From assembly GCA_023055505.1 (NCBI GenBank), contig JALIRH010000002.1, positions 17,938,937 to 18,002,936 on the forward strand: 64,000 nt of DNA. Direction: 5' to 3'. Below, one piece after another: positions 26,504 through 39,310 of the stretch; the first letter of the stretch is position 1, and every line of letters begins with the position of its first letter. The notes beneath the pieces are model-generated. The model was given only the letters and a program-made list of their open reading frames with translations, was not told where the DNA came from and made no database searches. This DNA is from Callipepla californica brunnescens (Eukaryota > Chordata > Aves > Galliformes > Odontophoridae). The position numbers and the translations under genes were made by a program.

Positions 26504-26551
26504 CTGAACCCTAGGAACAAAAGGCGTTGTTCTTCTACTAAGGCTTTGGCT
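26504..26551 (-). CDS. RIMS2: RIMS2 48-nt cassette exon (SQSLSRRTTPFVPRVQ)
   Basis: A 16-codon exon in phase 0-0 lies inside the roughly 15-kb intron between the linker and C2A. It encodes SQSLSRRTTPFVPRVQ, an insert I recall from RIM2 variants immediately before IKLWYDKVGH. The acceptor TTACCAG follows a long pyrimidine tract with a TGC close upstream, and the donor is CAG|GTAAAG. Inclusion adds a basic, Thr/Pro-containing stretch at the C2A boundary without changing frame. That makes it a regulated cassette in principle; its tissue use cannot be seen here. It is too short to appear as a long reading frame and was found by reading the intron. Confidence 0.9.
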
Positions 26552-29500
26552 CTGGTAAGCAAAATTAAAGAAAAAGCAATAAAACAAAACCAAAAAGGAC
26601 AACACGCTGGAAACTAAAAGACCAAAAGTAAAAACAAAGACACACTATTACTTTAAACACAGCTTTACACCAAGGACATATTTATCTAAATCAAAATATT
26701 TTAATGCAATGCATAAATGAAATCTGTAAATCTATAACCAAATTACATCAATCTCCTGTGACTGAAATTCTGACCTTAGGGAAGTCAGCAGGAATAGTGC
26801 TACTGATTTCCCAGGAACAAGGATTTCACTTTACAGGTCTACAGGTAACATTTACAACAGATTTAGAAATAACATCAATAAATGTAGCAGATAAGCAAAG
26901 TGTGATTTGAAAGTCAGGTGGGAAATGTTAAGTTGAGCTATACCATCTATTTCAGAATGTAGATGCATATTTGGAGATAGAAACAAGCACAGAGCACAAA
27001 CTAACAGCTTTAGTTGCTTTCTAGAGTAAAGCAAGTAAAATACTCTCCTTATTCTGCAACTTCAAGTGGCACTTCATTAAAAAAAGCCCGAATACTTTAA
27101 AAATGATTAAAAAAAAAAAAGCACTATCTCATATCATCATTACTGTGGAGAAGGTGAAATCAGGGTACTTTAATTCTCCAGCAACCATGACTGAAACAAC
27201 ATACAATGTAACACAGAAGACCCCGGTATGAAATGAGACCTAGAAGGTAAATAAAACTTGTCTGTACAGCACTCAGACTCATTTATAACCCTCGTATACA
27301 AATGTAACAATTCAGACCACATATAACTTGGTGGATCCCAGTGGCTACACCAAGACCACATCGCTACAGGTAACTCTCCCAAGTTCCTACACTCATTACA
27401 AACTCCAAGCATTCCATCTTTGGCTTAGAGCTAATGGAGTGGCCCAGAAAGGGCACTAAAAACAGGGACTGAATTGGAATTGAGAGTATGTCAGTACCTC
27501 AGAGCTGGTGAGTGTGTGAACAGAAGCATGGGGGTTAGACACAACAACCCAGCAGTGCTGAATCTCCTTTCCTCCCTGCTTGGTTTTCCTGAGATCATTT
27601 ATTTCAAAGTGGTGGATAGAGTGTATTGCTCAATATCCACACCCATAAGGTCTGTATCAAGAGCATGGGGATAAGCAGTGATGGTGGTTCTGCTACTCTC
27701 CTTGCTTATCTGTCATGCACAGATGCTGGAGAAATCTGTTCCACAAAATGTGTGGAGTAATCTGTTCTCACACCAAAGCAGGAGGATATCTAACACAATG
27801 TGAGAATCTAAATCATAGTTCTGTCTGATGTGTCCCCATGCTCAGTGAGGTGAAGCAGCTGCACGTTGATCCACTGCACAGGCAGTACTGCACTCCCAAA
27901 GTAAGGGAGCCAACCTACTCATGCACAATGAAAGCAGATCTTCAGCTTGCTTCTGCTCTGTATTGCACACATATTCCAGAATATCACAGTCCTAAAAGGG
28001 AAAGAATGTATCCCATCAATGCACGAAGGACCATCACTGGCCATATTCTGCCTTGGAAATTGTGGGCTTCAAGAACATTATGGGCTCTACCCAGCATTTG
28101 GCAGACTTGACTTTATGAGAACAACAGCAACTTACTACCTTGAGGCAGAAAGAGGAAAAGTGAAAGATAAAAAAGAAAAGGGGAAAGAGAAACGTTTCTC
28201 ATACCTGACCTCAACCACACTATACAATGACGTATTATGTCCTTCAAATGCACAATATTTGCTTTTGATATGCTACAGGTAATTCAAATATAATTCACAT
28301 ACTTCCATTTTTATTAGTTTATAAAAATCGAATATGCATGGTTCAAAATCTACTAAAACAATTCTGTGGTTCAGTGGTATAAGGAAATAGTTTACTTTTT
28401 ATAAATAATATCACTTTCCTATCAGAATTTCTACCAGTACAAAATGAAATGTTGTGGTTTTATATCTGTATGTATTTACAGGTTCTTATAGCCATGTTGT
28501 CAGTCTCTAAACCCAGTTATCACCACATCATTCCAAGTTATGCTTTTTGTGAAGCACTGAAAGTAGACAGAATGCAGCAATGAAGCAAAGAGCACCACCA
28601 CACAAAGATTACTGACTTTTCAAAGTGACATTAAAAGAAAAATCAGTGAAAAAATAAAGAAACAGGAGCCAGATGAAGCAAATAATAATAAAATAATATG
28701 TGCAAAATAAAAGTCAGGATATTCCCCGGAAAGAATGTGGACAAAAATACCATAACAAACTGCACAAAGCACAGATAACAAAATATTAATGCACCCTGGT
28801 AAATTTCAGCACCCAAAAGTTAACTGCAGCTGCATAGAATTTGTTTCAGTAAAATACATGTTTTGGGTAAAATAATTAGTAATGGAAGAAAGAATTTCTA
28901 GTTTAGTGAGATAGTTTACTTTGCGGGAAATCCTATTAGCCAGAGTAACTGTAGCCAGAACAGAAGAACACATGACACAGACAAATGTCAATAAATAGTA
29001 TAACATGGAAAACTGAATAGGTAGAGAAAGGTATCCCTGAGTAGAAAAGGCATTGCGGCAACTGGCTGAACAGCTACTGCAGCATAGATCAGAACACGTG
29101 AGATTCAAACCGGCAGACACTAGAACCAAATTCTTTTTCATTCTGACCTAGTTCCTAGGATTTTCTTATTTTTCTAGGAGTCAAATGCAGAAATATAGAA
29201 ACTTAACTTTTGATTTAAACATTTACATTAATATTTACCTAAAATTTTGTAATTCTGAACCCCTTAAGTACTAAAACTGCTTAATCACCTCAAAGCTATT
29301 TTTGACTACTCCATCTCTCCAAAAGACTTGACAGTAAAGACTGTAGATTGTGTACTGAATAATAAATGCCTTGGCCAATGAATATAATCAGATAAGAATT
29401 CAGTTGGCTTTTTGCATACTAAGACTTTCAGATCAAATCAAAACTCCACTCATCACTATGTATCTGTACAGATGAATATACAAAATCCAACAAAATAATC

Positions 29501-32500
29501 ATGCCAAAATATATATCTAAGAACAGAGACATTTTTTTTATGTTGCTACATATGAAACTGCATGAAAAGGTTTGGCATTGGAGATAGGCTGAAACATAGA
29601 TGAGGAAAAGTGAAATACAGAGTATTTTGCCAAGTAGAAAAACTAACCCTTCAATTGTATTAGGATTATGCATGCTTCCTAGTACATTTTGAACATAATA
29701 TATTCCAAAACACCGATGATTAAAAAAAGGGGAAAAAAAAAGGAAAAATCAAACCTTGAGATCGGCTTTAGTGTCTGAAAAAGGATCCACATATCCAAAA
29801 ACTTCAGACTTCTAGTTGACATCTTAAGGTATCTCCACTTCTGCCCTCAACTCTTATTTCACACCACGTTACACACAGCTCCCCTAACAGCAGCCCATCA
29901 GAACTACATGGTAATGTCCATAAGCATAGAAAACATTTTCCAAATCTCAATCATCCTTCCCTTAGATTGATCTCAGCTGTCTGGATTCAGACACCGCTTC
30001 TCAAATTGTCAGCTGATACTCCATCTCCAGTGAAAACAGCATGCCATCCCCATCTACCATAAGGATCCTGTAACTATTCCCCTGCCTCAGCACTCACCAT
30101 AAAAAGCACATTTCCAATTACATTAGGAATGCAGTACTTTTTGTCTTTTGCATCTACTCAGCTATTCAGAATGACAGCATTGTATCAATACCTGTCAGAA
30201 AAGAACTGATTGAAAATGTGGGAAACCAAGCAACTGAAGCTTTTTCATTTTGTAGGGTTCAAAATATATATTTTTTTTAACTTGGGGAGATAAACTGTTA
30301 TAAAAATGCTGCTTTTCCCTTTACTAAACACACAAAATTTTAAATCTCACAGTTCATTCTAATTTTTCAATACATCCCCAACCCTAAAACACTCTGTTTT
30401 TTTTTCCACTAACTTTCCCCAAGTTAGTTTTAGTATTTAAAGTTATAAAATGAGAAAGCAAAACTCCAAAAAGTGACAGAAAAATGATTCATTATGCAGT
30501 TTTCAACACACTTTAAACCCCTAATCTGAAGTCAAAAATTACAACTTTCCAAACTAACTTAAAATAACAGTTCTAAAAGAAAGTTACAGGTATTTACCTT
30601 TTTGAAAGAAACTATTTTTGAAAGAACTGTAGAATACTTCAATTCCTTTAATGATTTTTTTTTAAGAATATATTTTAGTCTACACCCCTTTCATCCTAGG
30701 GGAAATCCCTGTCACATGGCTCATTGCAACCTGTCCACGCTATCTTCAGACACTGTGTGAGCCACCCTTCCTCACAAAGCAAGAAGTTTAGCACCAGTCT
30801 CCCAAGAGTAGCAGGAGCTGGGCGGTGCCCTTAACATGCCACCAAAACATAAATATATTGGCAAGTTTCCTTTAGCTGCCGAGCTATGATAGATAAGTAA
30901 ATTTTCAAACTGCCTACTTTAGATGTCTACATGGAGACAGTGGGACTTTAGAGAGTTACTGAGCATTTCTGACTTCAGTGGTAGCCAGCTGGTGCTGTGT
31001 GCTCTCAGAAACCAGCTCCTCTGAGCAAAACAAAGAAATTGTGCAGTAGGGAGTCTTATATAATCACATAAAGTATGAAAGGTACCTTCAATGAGGACAA
31101 ATGTAGGAAAGACCTTTTAAACATTTCCAAGCATTATTTGGTATCTTTATATGAAACCAAATGCTGTAAACTTATTAATAAAAGCAGTAATATACCGAAA
31201 TAAACAAAATATAATTGGATTGATGTTTCCATGGCTTAAACACTGAATTTACATGCCATTTAGAGATATAAAATATAGTGAATTTTGTTCTTAGCAGTAA
31301 ATTAGAATATACCTCCAAACTCTTGATACGGCTCTCAAGCTGCAAGATTCTATCTAACCACAAAGGCAACAGACTTACTAACTTTGCTAATAAACCCTAA
31401 TAGTAAGCTCTTTAAGATTTTTTTTCTAAAACTGAGAAAGTGAGTTCTGATTGGTTGGATCGGTGTCTGTGCATTGGATATCAGAGCAGCTAACTCTGCA
31501 TCTTGAATTTCAGGCTGGGAGCTAGGAGCCAAAACTTATTGACAGCCTAATCTTTTATGAGATTTAGCTGAAAGCGATTTCTTTCCCACCATTTCAAATG
31601 TCCACAATTTTTCTGTCATGTAAAACTACTACTTTTTAGAAACCTGGCTAATAGTTCACGTTTGTGTTTCCTTCACAATTCTGCACTCTACAAATTTTCA
31701 ATTTATCCGAAGGACTGAGTCTTTCAAAGCATTAAAGAACAACAGTTACAGAAAATTAAAAATTATACATTGTAGATGGCTGATCTGATGAGCAAAACAA
31801 ATAATGTCTCATGCATTGCAAAATGGAGTCAACATGGCTGCTGAACAGACAGAAAAATGTTTCTTCCTGTCCTCCATTAATACCATCAACCATTCGTAGG
31901 AGACTAGAAACAGTCTGCTTACATTTTATGCATACTTTTATAGCCCACTCATTATCTTAACATAAACAACCTAGAAAAAATATAAATGTGACATTTTCAA
32001 ACATATTTAACATCAGTTTTGCACTGCTTCCGATCTGTTTTCCTCTCGTTTTCAAACTGAACCAGAGACTTCTGAAAAATCACACTTTGGAGTTGTAAAT
32101 GCCACAGAAACACATACAAAACCTAAGTTCTTCAGGTTCATACAAAAGAATTTACCCTTTTAAGGAAAAAATTCATGTAATGAATCTTTTTCTCAACGAG
32201 AATGAAGAACAAAAGCGAGTAACATTGGTAACATTGGTACAAGTAATACAAAGTTAATAAACAATCAATGGGATATCTGGAAAAAGATATATACGAAAGC
32301 TAATGCATAGGAAATAAGCAATATTAATGTCTGAGAATGCTGGTGTTAAAATCTACAGTGCTACAGTTGAAGAAATATATACGCTCAACACAAACACAAC
32401 TAGAGGTTAAGAACTGCTCTTTCTGAAAAATTGACACTACCATTCTAGCTTATAGGATAAGCATACATATCTTTCTCTAACTCAACATACAAAAATCTTC

Positions 32501-32680
32501 CGAAATCTGATAAAACAGGATGTTCTTATGACATGATGGCCCTGCCTATATTGAGACACAGCATTAATAAAAAATTTAGCTGTTTTAACAAGAAATTTAT
32601 TCTACAAGTAGCTCAGACTCTGTAGTGAGAATTGTGTATGCTGCAAAAAGCACATTAATATTAATGAAATGTTTACATAC
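26552..32680 (-). other. RIMS2: RIMS2 intron upstream of the cassette exon (6.1 kb)
   Basis: Intron between the linker exon and the cassette exon. No repeat family was recognised. Around 31320-31532, two overlapping minus-strand frames have somewhat protein-like composition (see findings). A 111-codon minus frame at 28806-29141 is not recognisable. Confidence 0.75.
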
Positions 32681-32793
32681 TGAAAGTTGTCCAGACAAGA
32701 ACTGTGGAACGTCCCTTAACATGCCAGGACTCATAGGAGAAGTCACTGAAATAGAAGGTCGGTCCATTTTTTGAGATTCAAAGGAACTAGAAC
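32681..32793 (-). CDS. RIMS2: RIMS2 Ser/Pro-rich linker exon before C2A
   Basis: This 113-nt exon encodes the rest of the linker, from the serine run through SSFESQKMDRPSISVTSPMS to MLRDVPQFLSGQLS. The acceptor is TTGCAG and the donor GTATGT. It enters with the last two bases of Ser (A+GT) and leaves in phase 0, so it can join either the 48-nt cassette exon (26504-26551) or directly the C2A exon (17673). SVTSPMSPGMLRDVPQFLSG matches RIM2, not RIM1. Confidence 0.95.
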
Positions 32794-33905
32794 CTGCAAT
32801 TGTAAATAGAAGTATTTTTTAAATACTAGTGGTTACACATTTTTCACAACATTCTTTAAATAAAAAGGATAAAAAATATAACCATATGTAATACAAAGCT
32901 TATTGTAATAAATATCACATTTTTATCTATATAAACAGACCAAAGAATGACACTCAGTTTTCTGATGCTTTTAAGCTTATCATAGCTCCAAAATGCTATA
33001 TGGAGTATAGAGAATGACTAATAGTTTATTCAGATATTTGCCATAATAACCATGTCCTTAAGCTGAAGATCCAAAGTTCTTTCTTACTTCACTATAGTCA
33101 AAGGAAATCAGTTTTTGAAGAGCACTTACCATCTCGTACAATCACACTAATTATTAATTACGTTTTTGTAAATTAACAGGATATATAAAATACATTTTGT
33201 ACATTCTGTTCCAAATCTACAAGGCCTCAGAGGACAATTTTTGACACATAAAAGAAGTTAAGGAAAAAATTTAATGGATTTTATTTAAAGAAATGGCTGA
33301 TGAGTGAAATTTACTGAAGTGGTTTCTCACATTATTATATTCTAATCTATTCCACTGCATTTATTCACAGCTTCTGTTTTAAAAGATGTCCAAAACAATG
33401 ACAAGAAAATGACTCCAGGCTTAAACTCATCCTATCAGATCTGCACCAAAGAACAAGTTATTTTTCCCACATAAAACAATGGTTCAGCCAATTTTAAAGA
33501 GTGCTGAATGATCCTAATAAAGTATATGTACTCTGGTTTTTACATAAGCTACTGCTCAGGTTCTAAATGATGAACAGTTCATCCCAATTTTTAGTTTACA
33601 AGCTGCATAACAAGAGAATAAGAAATTGAAAATGGCAATTAATGCTTTTGTATATTAATTAGCATTACATTTTCCTTTTCAATAAAAAATAGCCTAAGCT
33701 TATAACGAGATGTCAAGCCTAAATCAGCATAGGCTGACTTGTGATAGTTTATTACTTAATGCTAGCAGATAGATCATACAGGAAGATAACATACTGAGAC
33801 AAATGCAGACAAAAAGATAAGAGCTACATTGACTGAAGATGCCATTTTTCAATTTATTTCTGCTTACATGAAAGAGGATTTTCCTACCCCACTATTGAAA
33901 CTTAC

Positions 33906-33952
33906 TGGACTCCAGCTGTGCATGTGTGCTGTCAGGTATTCTGGGAATATCC
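33906..33952 (-). CDS. RIMS2: RIMS2 short linker exon between PDZ and C2A
   Basis: This 47-nt exon encodes DIPRIPDSTHAQLES with one base of Gly at the start and the first base of Ser at the end. The acceptor is TTTTCAG and the donor GTAAGT. The wording is diagnostic for RIMS2, since RIM1 reads DIPRIPESSHPPLES. It begins the flexible segment between the PDZ and C2A domains. Because 47 is not a multiple of three, skipping it would break the frame. Confidence 0.95.
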
Positions 33953-34442
33953 CTGAAAACAGAAAAAGGAAGACAGACTGATCCTTCATATGACAAATAT
34001 ATTCACATTTCAGTTAAAACATAACACTTTGCAAGTCATCACCAAATGCTTCAGGAAAATCATATGATCTCCTTAACTGTCTTCAGCCACCAGGAAGATT
34101 TATCCCTTCTCCAGTACAAATAAGTCAACTGCAAAATTAAGACTTCAGAACAAGTGGTTTGGTGAATGCAGGAGGGAAGCAGCACAGTCACAAATAAATA
34201 AATGATTAAATAGGAAAAAGAAATAATAATAACAATTTCAGAGTTTTCTGTAGACAAAAGCCAGGAGCAGCTCAAACCTCATCAAAGTTCCGCAGTTCCA
34301 CAGTACATACTCATCCTATGAGGGACACGCATCAATGTATGCTATTAAAAACATTTTGGAGCCATTTAAGCAACATAAAGCAAAATTAAGAGAGTTGCAG
34401 CAATAACAGTGTTTAATATCACAACATGTGTTTCAGTAAAAC

Positions 34443-35142
34443 TGTTTGTGTGGGGTTTTTTTGAAGGGTGCTTTATGTGTCAAGGCAAAGGAAGCAGAGG
34501 GGCTGCAGTGGTGGCCATTGAAAAGCTGGGGCTACCCCACAGGGGTCACAGCTGGTTCCAGATGGCTCTGGAACAGATCCACCTCAGGGTGCAGCTGTGG
34601 CCATTAGCCAGGATGGTGGTACTTCTGTTAGAACATCTTAGTAAAAGCCAAAAACTGCTGCACAGCAGCTGTGAGAAAGCAGAATGAGAAACATGAGAGA
34701 ATAGCCCTGTAAGCACCCAGGTCAGAGCAGGAGGAGCAGCAGCTCCCTGCAACCCAGGACGGGCCCAGGCCATCCCCCCACAGACCACAGGCACCGTGCA
34801 GAGCAGATCTCCACAAAGACTGAATGCAGCCCCCTGTCCTCACTCCCCTGTGCCACTGTGGGCTGGAGGGAAATAGGGGAAAAATGACTGATGAGACTGA
34901 GATATGCTGGGTGAAAGGCGCTTTTAGGTATGTCTTTTTTTCTTGCCATCCTACTCAATTTTTAAATTTTTAGTAATTGATAAATAGTTTGCTTTGTCCA
35001 TGATAGTAATTCTCAGTGATCTCCCTATCATTTACTCAATGCTCAAGCTTTTCCATCTTATTTTCTCCACTCTCCTGTAGAGGAGGGGAAGCAAGAGAGC
35101 AGCTTGGCAGGTGACTAACAGTCAGCTAAGGTCAACACCACA
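34443..35142 (+). mobile_element. Solo LTR, avian ERVL-like
   Basis: About 700 bp starting near TGTTTGTGTGGGGTTTTTTT and ending GGTCAACACCACA. Recognisable inner blocks are GCTGCAGTGGTGGCC, AAACTGCTGCACAGCAGCTG, AGGAGCAGCAGCTCCCTGCA, TCAGTGATCTCCCTATC and GAGAGCAGCTTGGCAGGTGA, in the same order as avian ERVL-type LTRs I know. The GC-rich middle and AT-rich right half are typical. No internal retroviral genes and no paired LTR are present. Frames on either strand here are repeat-derived. Confidence 0.75.
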
Positions 35143-36061
35143 AAGGTATACATATGAAAATGAAGGGAAAGTTAAAAGTGCATTCAGTGATCCATTTACA
35201 GTTTTTGGAAAAGACACTCCATTACATCTACTGCAAAAATAGTCTGGGAATCAAATGTGTAACTTTTTTAGCCCCAACCTGGCTCACTTCTTCACACTAC
35301 TTGGCAGATAGTTAATGCTGAATAGGGCATCTTGAGAGCCTGCATCACCTTCTATCAGGAATTACAGATGAACTGCCATAGTGAGAGGAAGTGGAGCACA
35401 CGGTAACATCATCAATAAAAGACACGATAATTAAGAAGGTTAATGACAGGAAGGAAACAGAAAAGCAGATAAAGAATGCATGAAGTTTCACACAAGTAAA
35501 AGAATGAAGAAAGAAAAGAGAATGGAGTATTTTCAAGATGAGAGCAGATCCTTTAAACTTCACTATAAACATCTATTTGGGAAATTATGAAAGATCTTCC
35601 ACTTATGTGAAAAAAGTGTGAACCCTCCTCTTCTGAAGAAGTATTTTACTAGCAGTATAGTCTGTCTATCAGCATTATTACTACAGCTCCCATGTTTGCA
35701 AAGGTTTTTATGAATAAGATAAGAAGATACACTTTTCCCCTTGGAGGGTTTGCAGTTCAGTATATATGCTGGAAATAATTTCTCATCTCACTGATGAGAT
35801 AAAGTAATTTTTGTTACTATCAAGTTTGTTTAAAAGTATCAAATGAAATTATCATCCCAAACGTACTGTATCTTCTCAGAGTTAATATACCCAGATACTA
35901 TGCCTTATAGCTGAACTCATAACAAATTACCCTCACATATGAAGGTAAGTGTATTTTACATACAGTTTTATTACTTTTAATATTAAAGAATCTGAAATGC
36001 TACGCACTAGAATTTAGCGTTTTTTATCTTATTAAATACAAAAAACAGCAAAATCACTTAC

Positions 36062-36185
36062 CCAATTGGTCTCGAAACAACAAGCTCCACTTGTGGCTCA
36101 GGTTTGGACTCTAAAATGATGTTATATACCTCCTCAAAGGTAGCTCCTTGTAGTAGCCTTCCATTCCATTCCAATACTTCATCAC
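36062..36185 (-). CDS. RIMS2: RIMS2 exon: C-terminal part of PDZ domain
   Basis: This 124-nt exon begins DEVLEWNGRLLQGATFEEVY and ends VELVVSRPI plus two bases of Gly. It holds the GDEVLEWNG turn, the second PDZ helix (TFEEVYNIIL) that lines the peptide groove, and the last strand. The acceptor is ATTATAG and the donor GTAAGT. Entry is after one base and exit after two bases of a Gly codon, which is completed by the first G of the next exon. RLLQGATF is the RIM2 version (RIM1: KPLPGATN). Confidence 0.95.
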
Positions 36186-37300
36186 CTATAATTTCAATAA
36201 TAATAGTCTGCTTATGAAGTCTACCATGAACTGTAATTACAAAGACAATTTAAGTCATTCTATTGTCAGTTTGCTGAGTTGTGAAACCTGTGTTCTTGAA
36301 AAGTTCAGTCCTTCATTTAAGGAATAAAGGTTTTCTGCAGCTCTGTTCTGAATGCATAAACTGCAGCAAAACAGTAGTATCACCAGTAGGACCTCTACTG
36401 CATTAGATACAACTCTTACTCATTTGGTAGTTGTGGTTTAAAACAAACCCAAGATGCTGTTTAGAAAATGCAGATCTTTCAAACAGCGTATCTCACCAAC
36501 TTACTATTTTAAAGATTCATTTGTATGTAGAAGTTTAGTATTGAGGGTTCAGATGGTTCTTCGGTTAAGATTATTATTGCTTGCCCATACTTCAATGCAG
36601 CAATTCATGGTTTGCATGTTGGGATAGACCCAGACCTTAAGAGTTTCTTAGTCATTTGTGACTGCTTGAGTTAGGTACAAATCAAATATACTTTATAAGA
36701 TGAGTGGGCAGGACGTCAGTGGAACATTGAGTATGAAAATGTGAATAAAATGTGAAAACATGATTTTGAACAACATGAGATTTTATGCATTTCACTGAAG
36801 TAGAAATATCAATAACTGAGTAACTGAATGTCTGGTTGATTTCTGTGTAAGGACAAGCCTGGATAATGACCTGAGAAACAATCACAATTGATGTCTCAAC
36901 AACTTTAGGAAAAGTCCAGATCAATACCTGAGAAACTGTCAATTTAGACAATTCTCAAGGAAAGCAAATACTGGGCTCTAGTTTAAACACTCAGAGCAGT
37001 CTTCCTGTGCCAAGTTCCAGAGTACAGAATGGTGATGCAAACTTGTTCTGTGAAATGGTGTCATAGAAATGCCAGCACTTCATCCCCTCCTAGTTCTGTT
37101 GCTGCTTTATTTAGTAATGAGGATTAGTAGTTTCTTTTGGAAATCTGTTTCATTTAATATATGCTGAGCCCAAGTCTGCATCCAACTAGTTATCTTTGAG
37201 ACTTGGAAATACTGCATGATTCTAGTCACCCCAAATCTCATGCTATGACAATTTGCAGTGAAAGTTGTTTGTTTGTTTTTAACCAGAAAACAAAATAACA

Positions 37301-37720
37301 GATATGATCCAAAGTAGGGAAAATCACCCCTATAAGGACAGGTTGAAAGAACTGGGGCTGCTCAGCTGGGAGAAGAGAAGGCTCCAGGTAGACCTGATAG
37401 TGGCCTTTTGGTATCTAGAGGGGGATTTTAAGAAAGAAGGGGACAGACTCTTAAGCAGGGTCTGTTGTGGAAGGACTAAGGGAAATGGTTTCAAACTAAA
37501 AGAGGGGAGATTTAGGTTGAATATAAGTTTTTTACAACAAGGGGAGTGAAGCACGGGAAGACCAGAGAGGTGGTTAATACCCCATCCATTGAGACATTCA
37601 AAGTCAGACTGGACTGGGCTCTGATGAACCTGACTGAGCTGGAGGTGTCCCTCTTCATTGCAGGGGAGCTGGACTAGATTACCTTCACAGGTCTCTTCCA
37701 ATTCAAATGATTCTGTGATT
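37301..37720 (+). mobile_element. CR1 LINE 3' fragment
   Basis: About 420 bp containing GGGGCTGCTCAGCTGGGAGA, AGAGGGGAGATTTAGGTTGA, a GTGAAGCACGGGAAGACCAG block and the terminus CTCTTCCAATTCAAATGATT plus CTGTGATT. The 81-codon plus frame and 133-codon minus frame across it are fortuitous. Confidence 0.93.
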
Positions 37721-38315
37721 ATAATAATCATGGGAAGAGGCCTGGTGTCACCTGTTTGGTTTGGCCATTGTCCAGTGTCTCAACCTATCCCGAGACTGGA
37801 GCCAACTACAATACTATAGGGGCTAGACTGAGGGCATAGGAGGGCAGCCTGCTGTGTTTTTTGCTGCTACGGTTTCCTTATTATGCCACACAGAACATCC
37901 CCACCAGGCAGGCCTGGTGCTAGATCCAAGACTGGTTACCTACTCCATTCTATTTTTCTCTTTTTCATTTTCTTCTTGCAGTTTTTAAGTAATGCAAGGC
38001 TTACTTGAATTTTCTATAAAGTTGCACAGCTTAGGTAGATAAAATTGCTGGAGGGCTAATGCATTGGGGATAACATTTTTATAGAAATCTCCTATTAAAG
38101 TTGATGGTTTTTTCCTCTTACATACAGACCTTGAATGTTATTTCACCTTAATCTAACCATGTCCTTAAATCTAACCACATGAATCACAAGTGGGACATGA
38201 CATTCTGCAGCAGTTCATCAAACCTATTCAACATAATTTCACTTCTAGTTAAGCTCACTTTCTGATCACCTTTAGAAAAGAAGTTCCATATTATAGACCT
38301 ATAGCGGGTACGTAC

Positions 38316-38415
38316 CTGGTCTAAGATGCCCCACTGTATCAGCTAAGCTTCCTTTTTTAACTTTGGTGATAAATGCACAGAGTCGACCTGATTCAGTCAT
38401 CTTTCCTCCTACTAC
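38316..38415 (-). CDS. RIMS2: RIMS2 exon: central PDZ domain
   Basis: This 100-nt exon (33 codons plus one base) begins VVGGKMTESGRLCAFITKVK and ends GSLADTVGHLRP. It completes the ligand-binding loop and gives the strands and the first short helix of the PDZ fold. The acceptor is GAAACAG and the donor GTACGT; it enters in phase 0 and ends with the first base of Gly. TESGRLC matches RIM2, where RIM1 has TDLGRLG. Residue order and length match the vertebrate gene with no gap or stop. Confidence 0.95.
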
Positions 38416-39310
38416 CTGTTTCAAAGAGAAATTATTTTCATAGCATAAGAATTACTTTAAATTACTTAAATGTCCTGGCAAACAAAAACAGAATTCAAGG
38501 ATTTCTTCAGTATTCAGGTAACCCATGTAAGGTAGACACACTTGAAAAACACACCAAGTGTGTAATTTTAAAGACAATGCAAATACAGAAAGTTAAATCT
38601 TTCAAACTTTCACAGTAATATAAATTAGGATCCAAAAAGTACAACTTTGGACATTAGACTGCTCATTTCAATATTCCTTAGATGTAAACAAATATATTAA
38701 AGTAATAGAACTCATGATATTCACACAAAGCATTAAATACATTTAATAAGCAATCAGACCTTCTTTGCAATAACAGGTAAGAAATAAATACTGAATAAAT
38801 TTCAGTCTTGTGCATTTAAAACATAGCATACCAATTGATTAGAGGGGAATAATCTGGAAACAGATTTTGTTTTTTTTCAAGTAGCAGATTTTGCTCCTAT
38901 TTGAAGTGCCACTATCCTCCAAATGTCCCTCAGGTCATCAAAAAAGATAATTTATTCTTCACATTCCTCCCATCTTTCAGGGAACAAAAGTTATACCATG
39001 GTGTAATGCTCAGCTCAAGACAGTGAACAGGGCTTGGTCTGCTCAGCAAGGATGCAAGTAGCACTTTTTGTAGAGCAGCCATTCTCAGGAAACTTGTGAA
39101 AACATGTTTAGTCTTCAAAAAATACACAGTCAGAGACCCTGTAAAGTTCCAACTGGTAACTAAATATATGATGACTTTATATGGTATTTTTAAGAACAAG
39201 GTAATGTAGATATCTGTTTAGATACACTATGTATTATGAGAATAACACATTATAAAGGCAGCAAGTTTAACTGAGAGCTGTAAGTCATTTCAAACTAATA
39301 AATTACCAAC

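Larger units (their letters stand above)
32794..36061 (-). other. RIMS2: Two RIMS2 introns around the 47-nt linker exon
   Basis: Introns 32794-33905 and 33953-36061 flank the short linker exon. The second contains a solo LTR (34443-35142), the only GC-rich stretch here. Nothing else was recognised. Confidence 0.8.

Noticed and set aside
37330..37731. 133-codon minus-strand frame
   Set aside because: It is antisense to the CR1 copy at 37301-37720, so it is repeat-derived.
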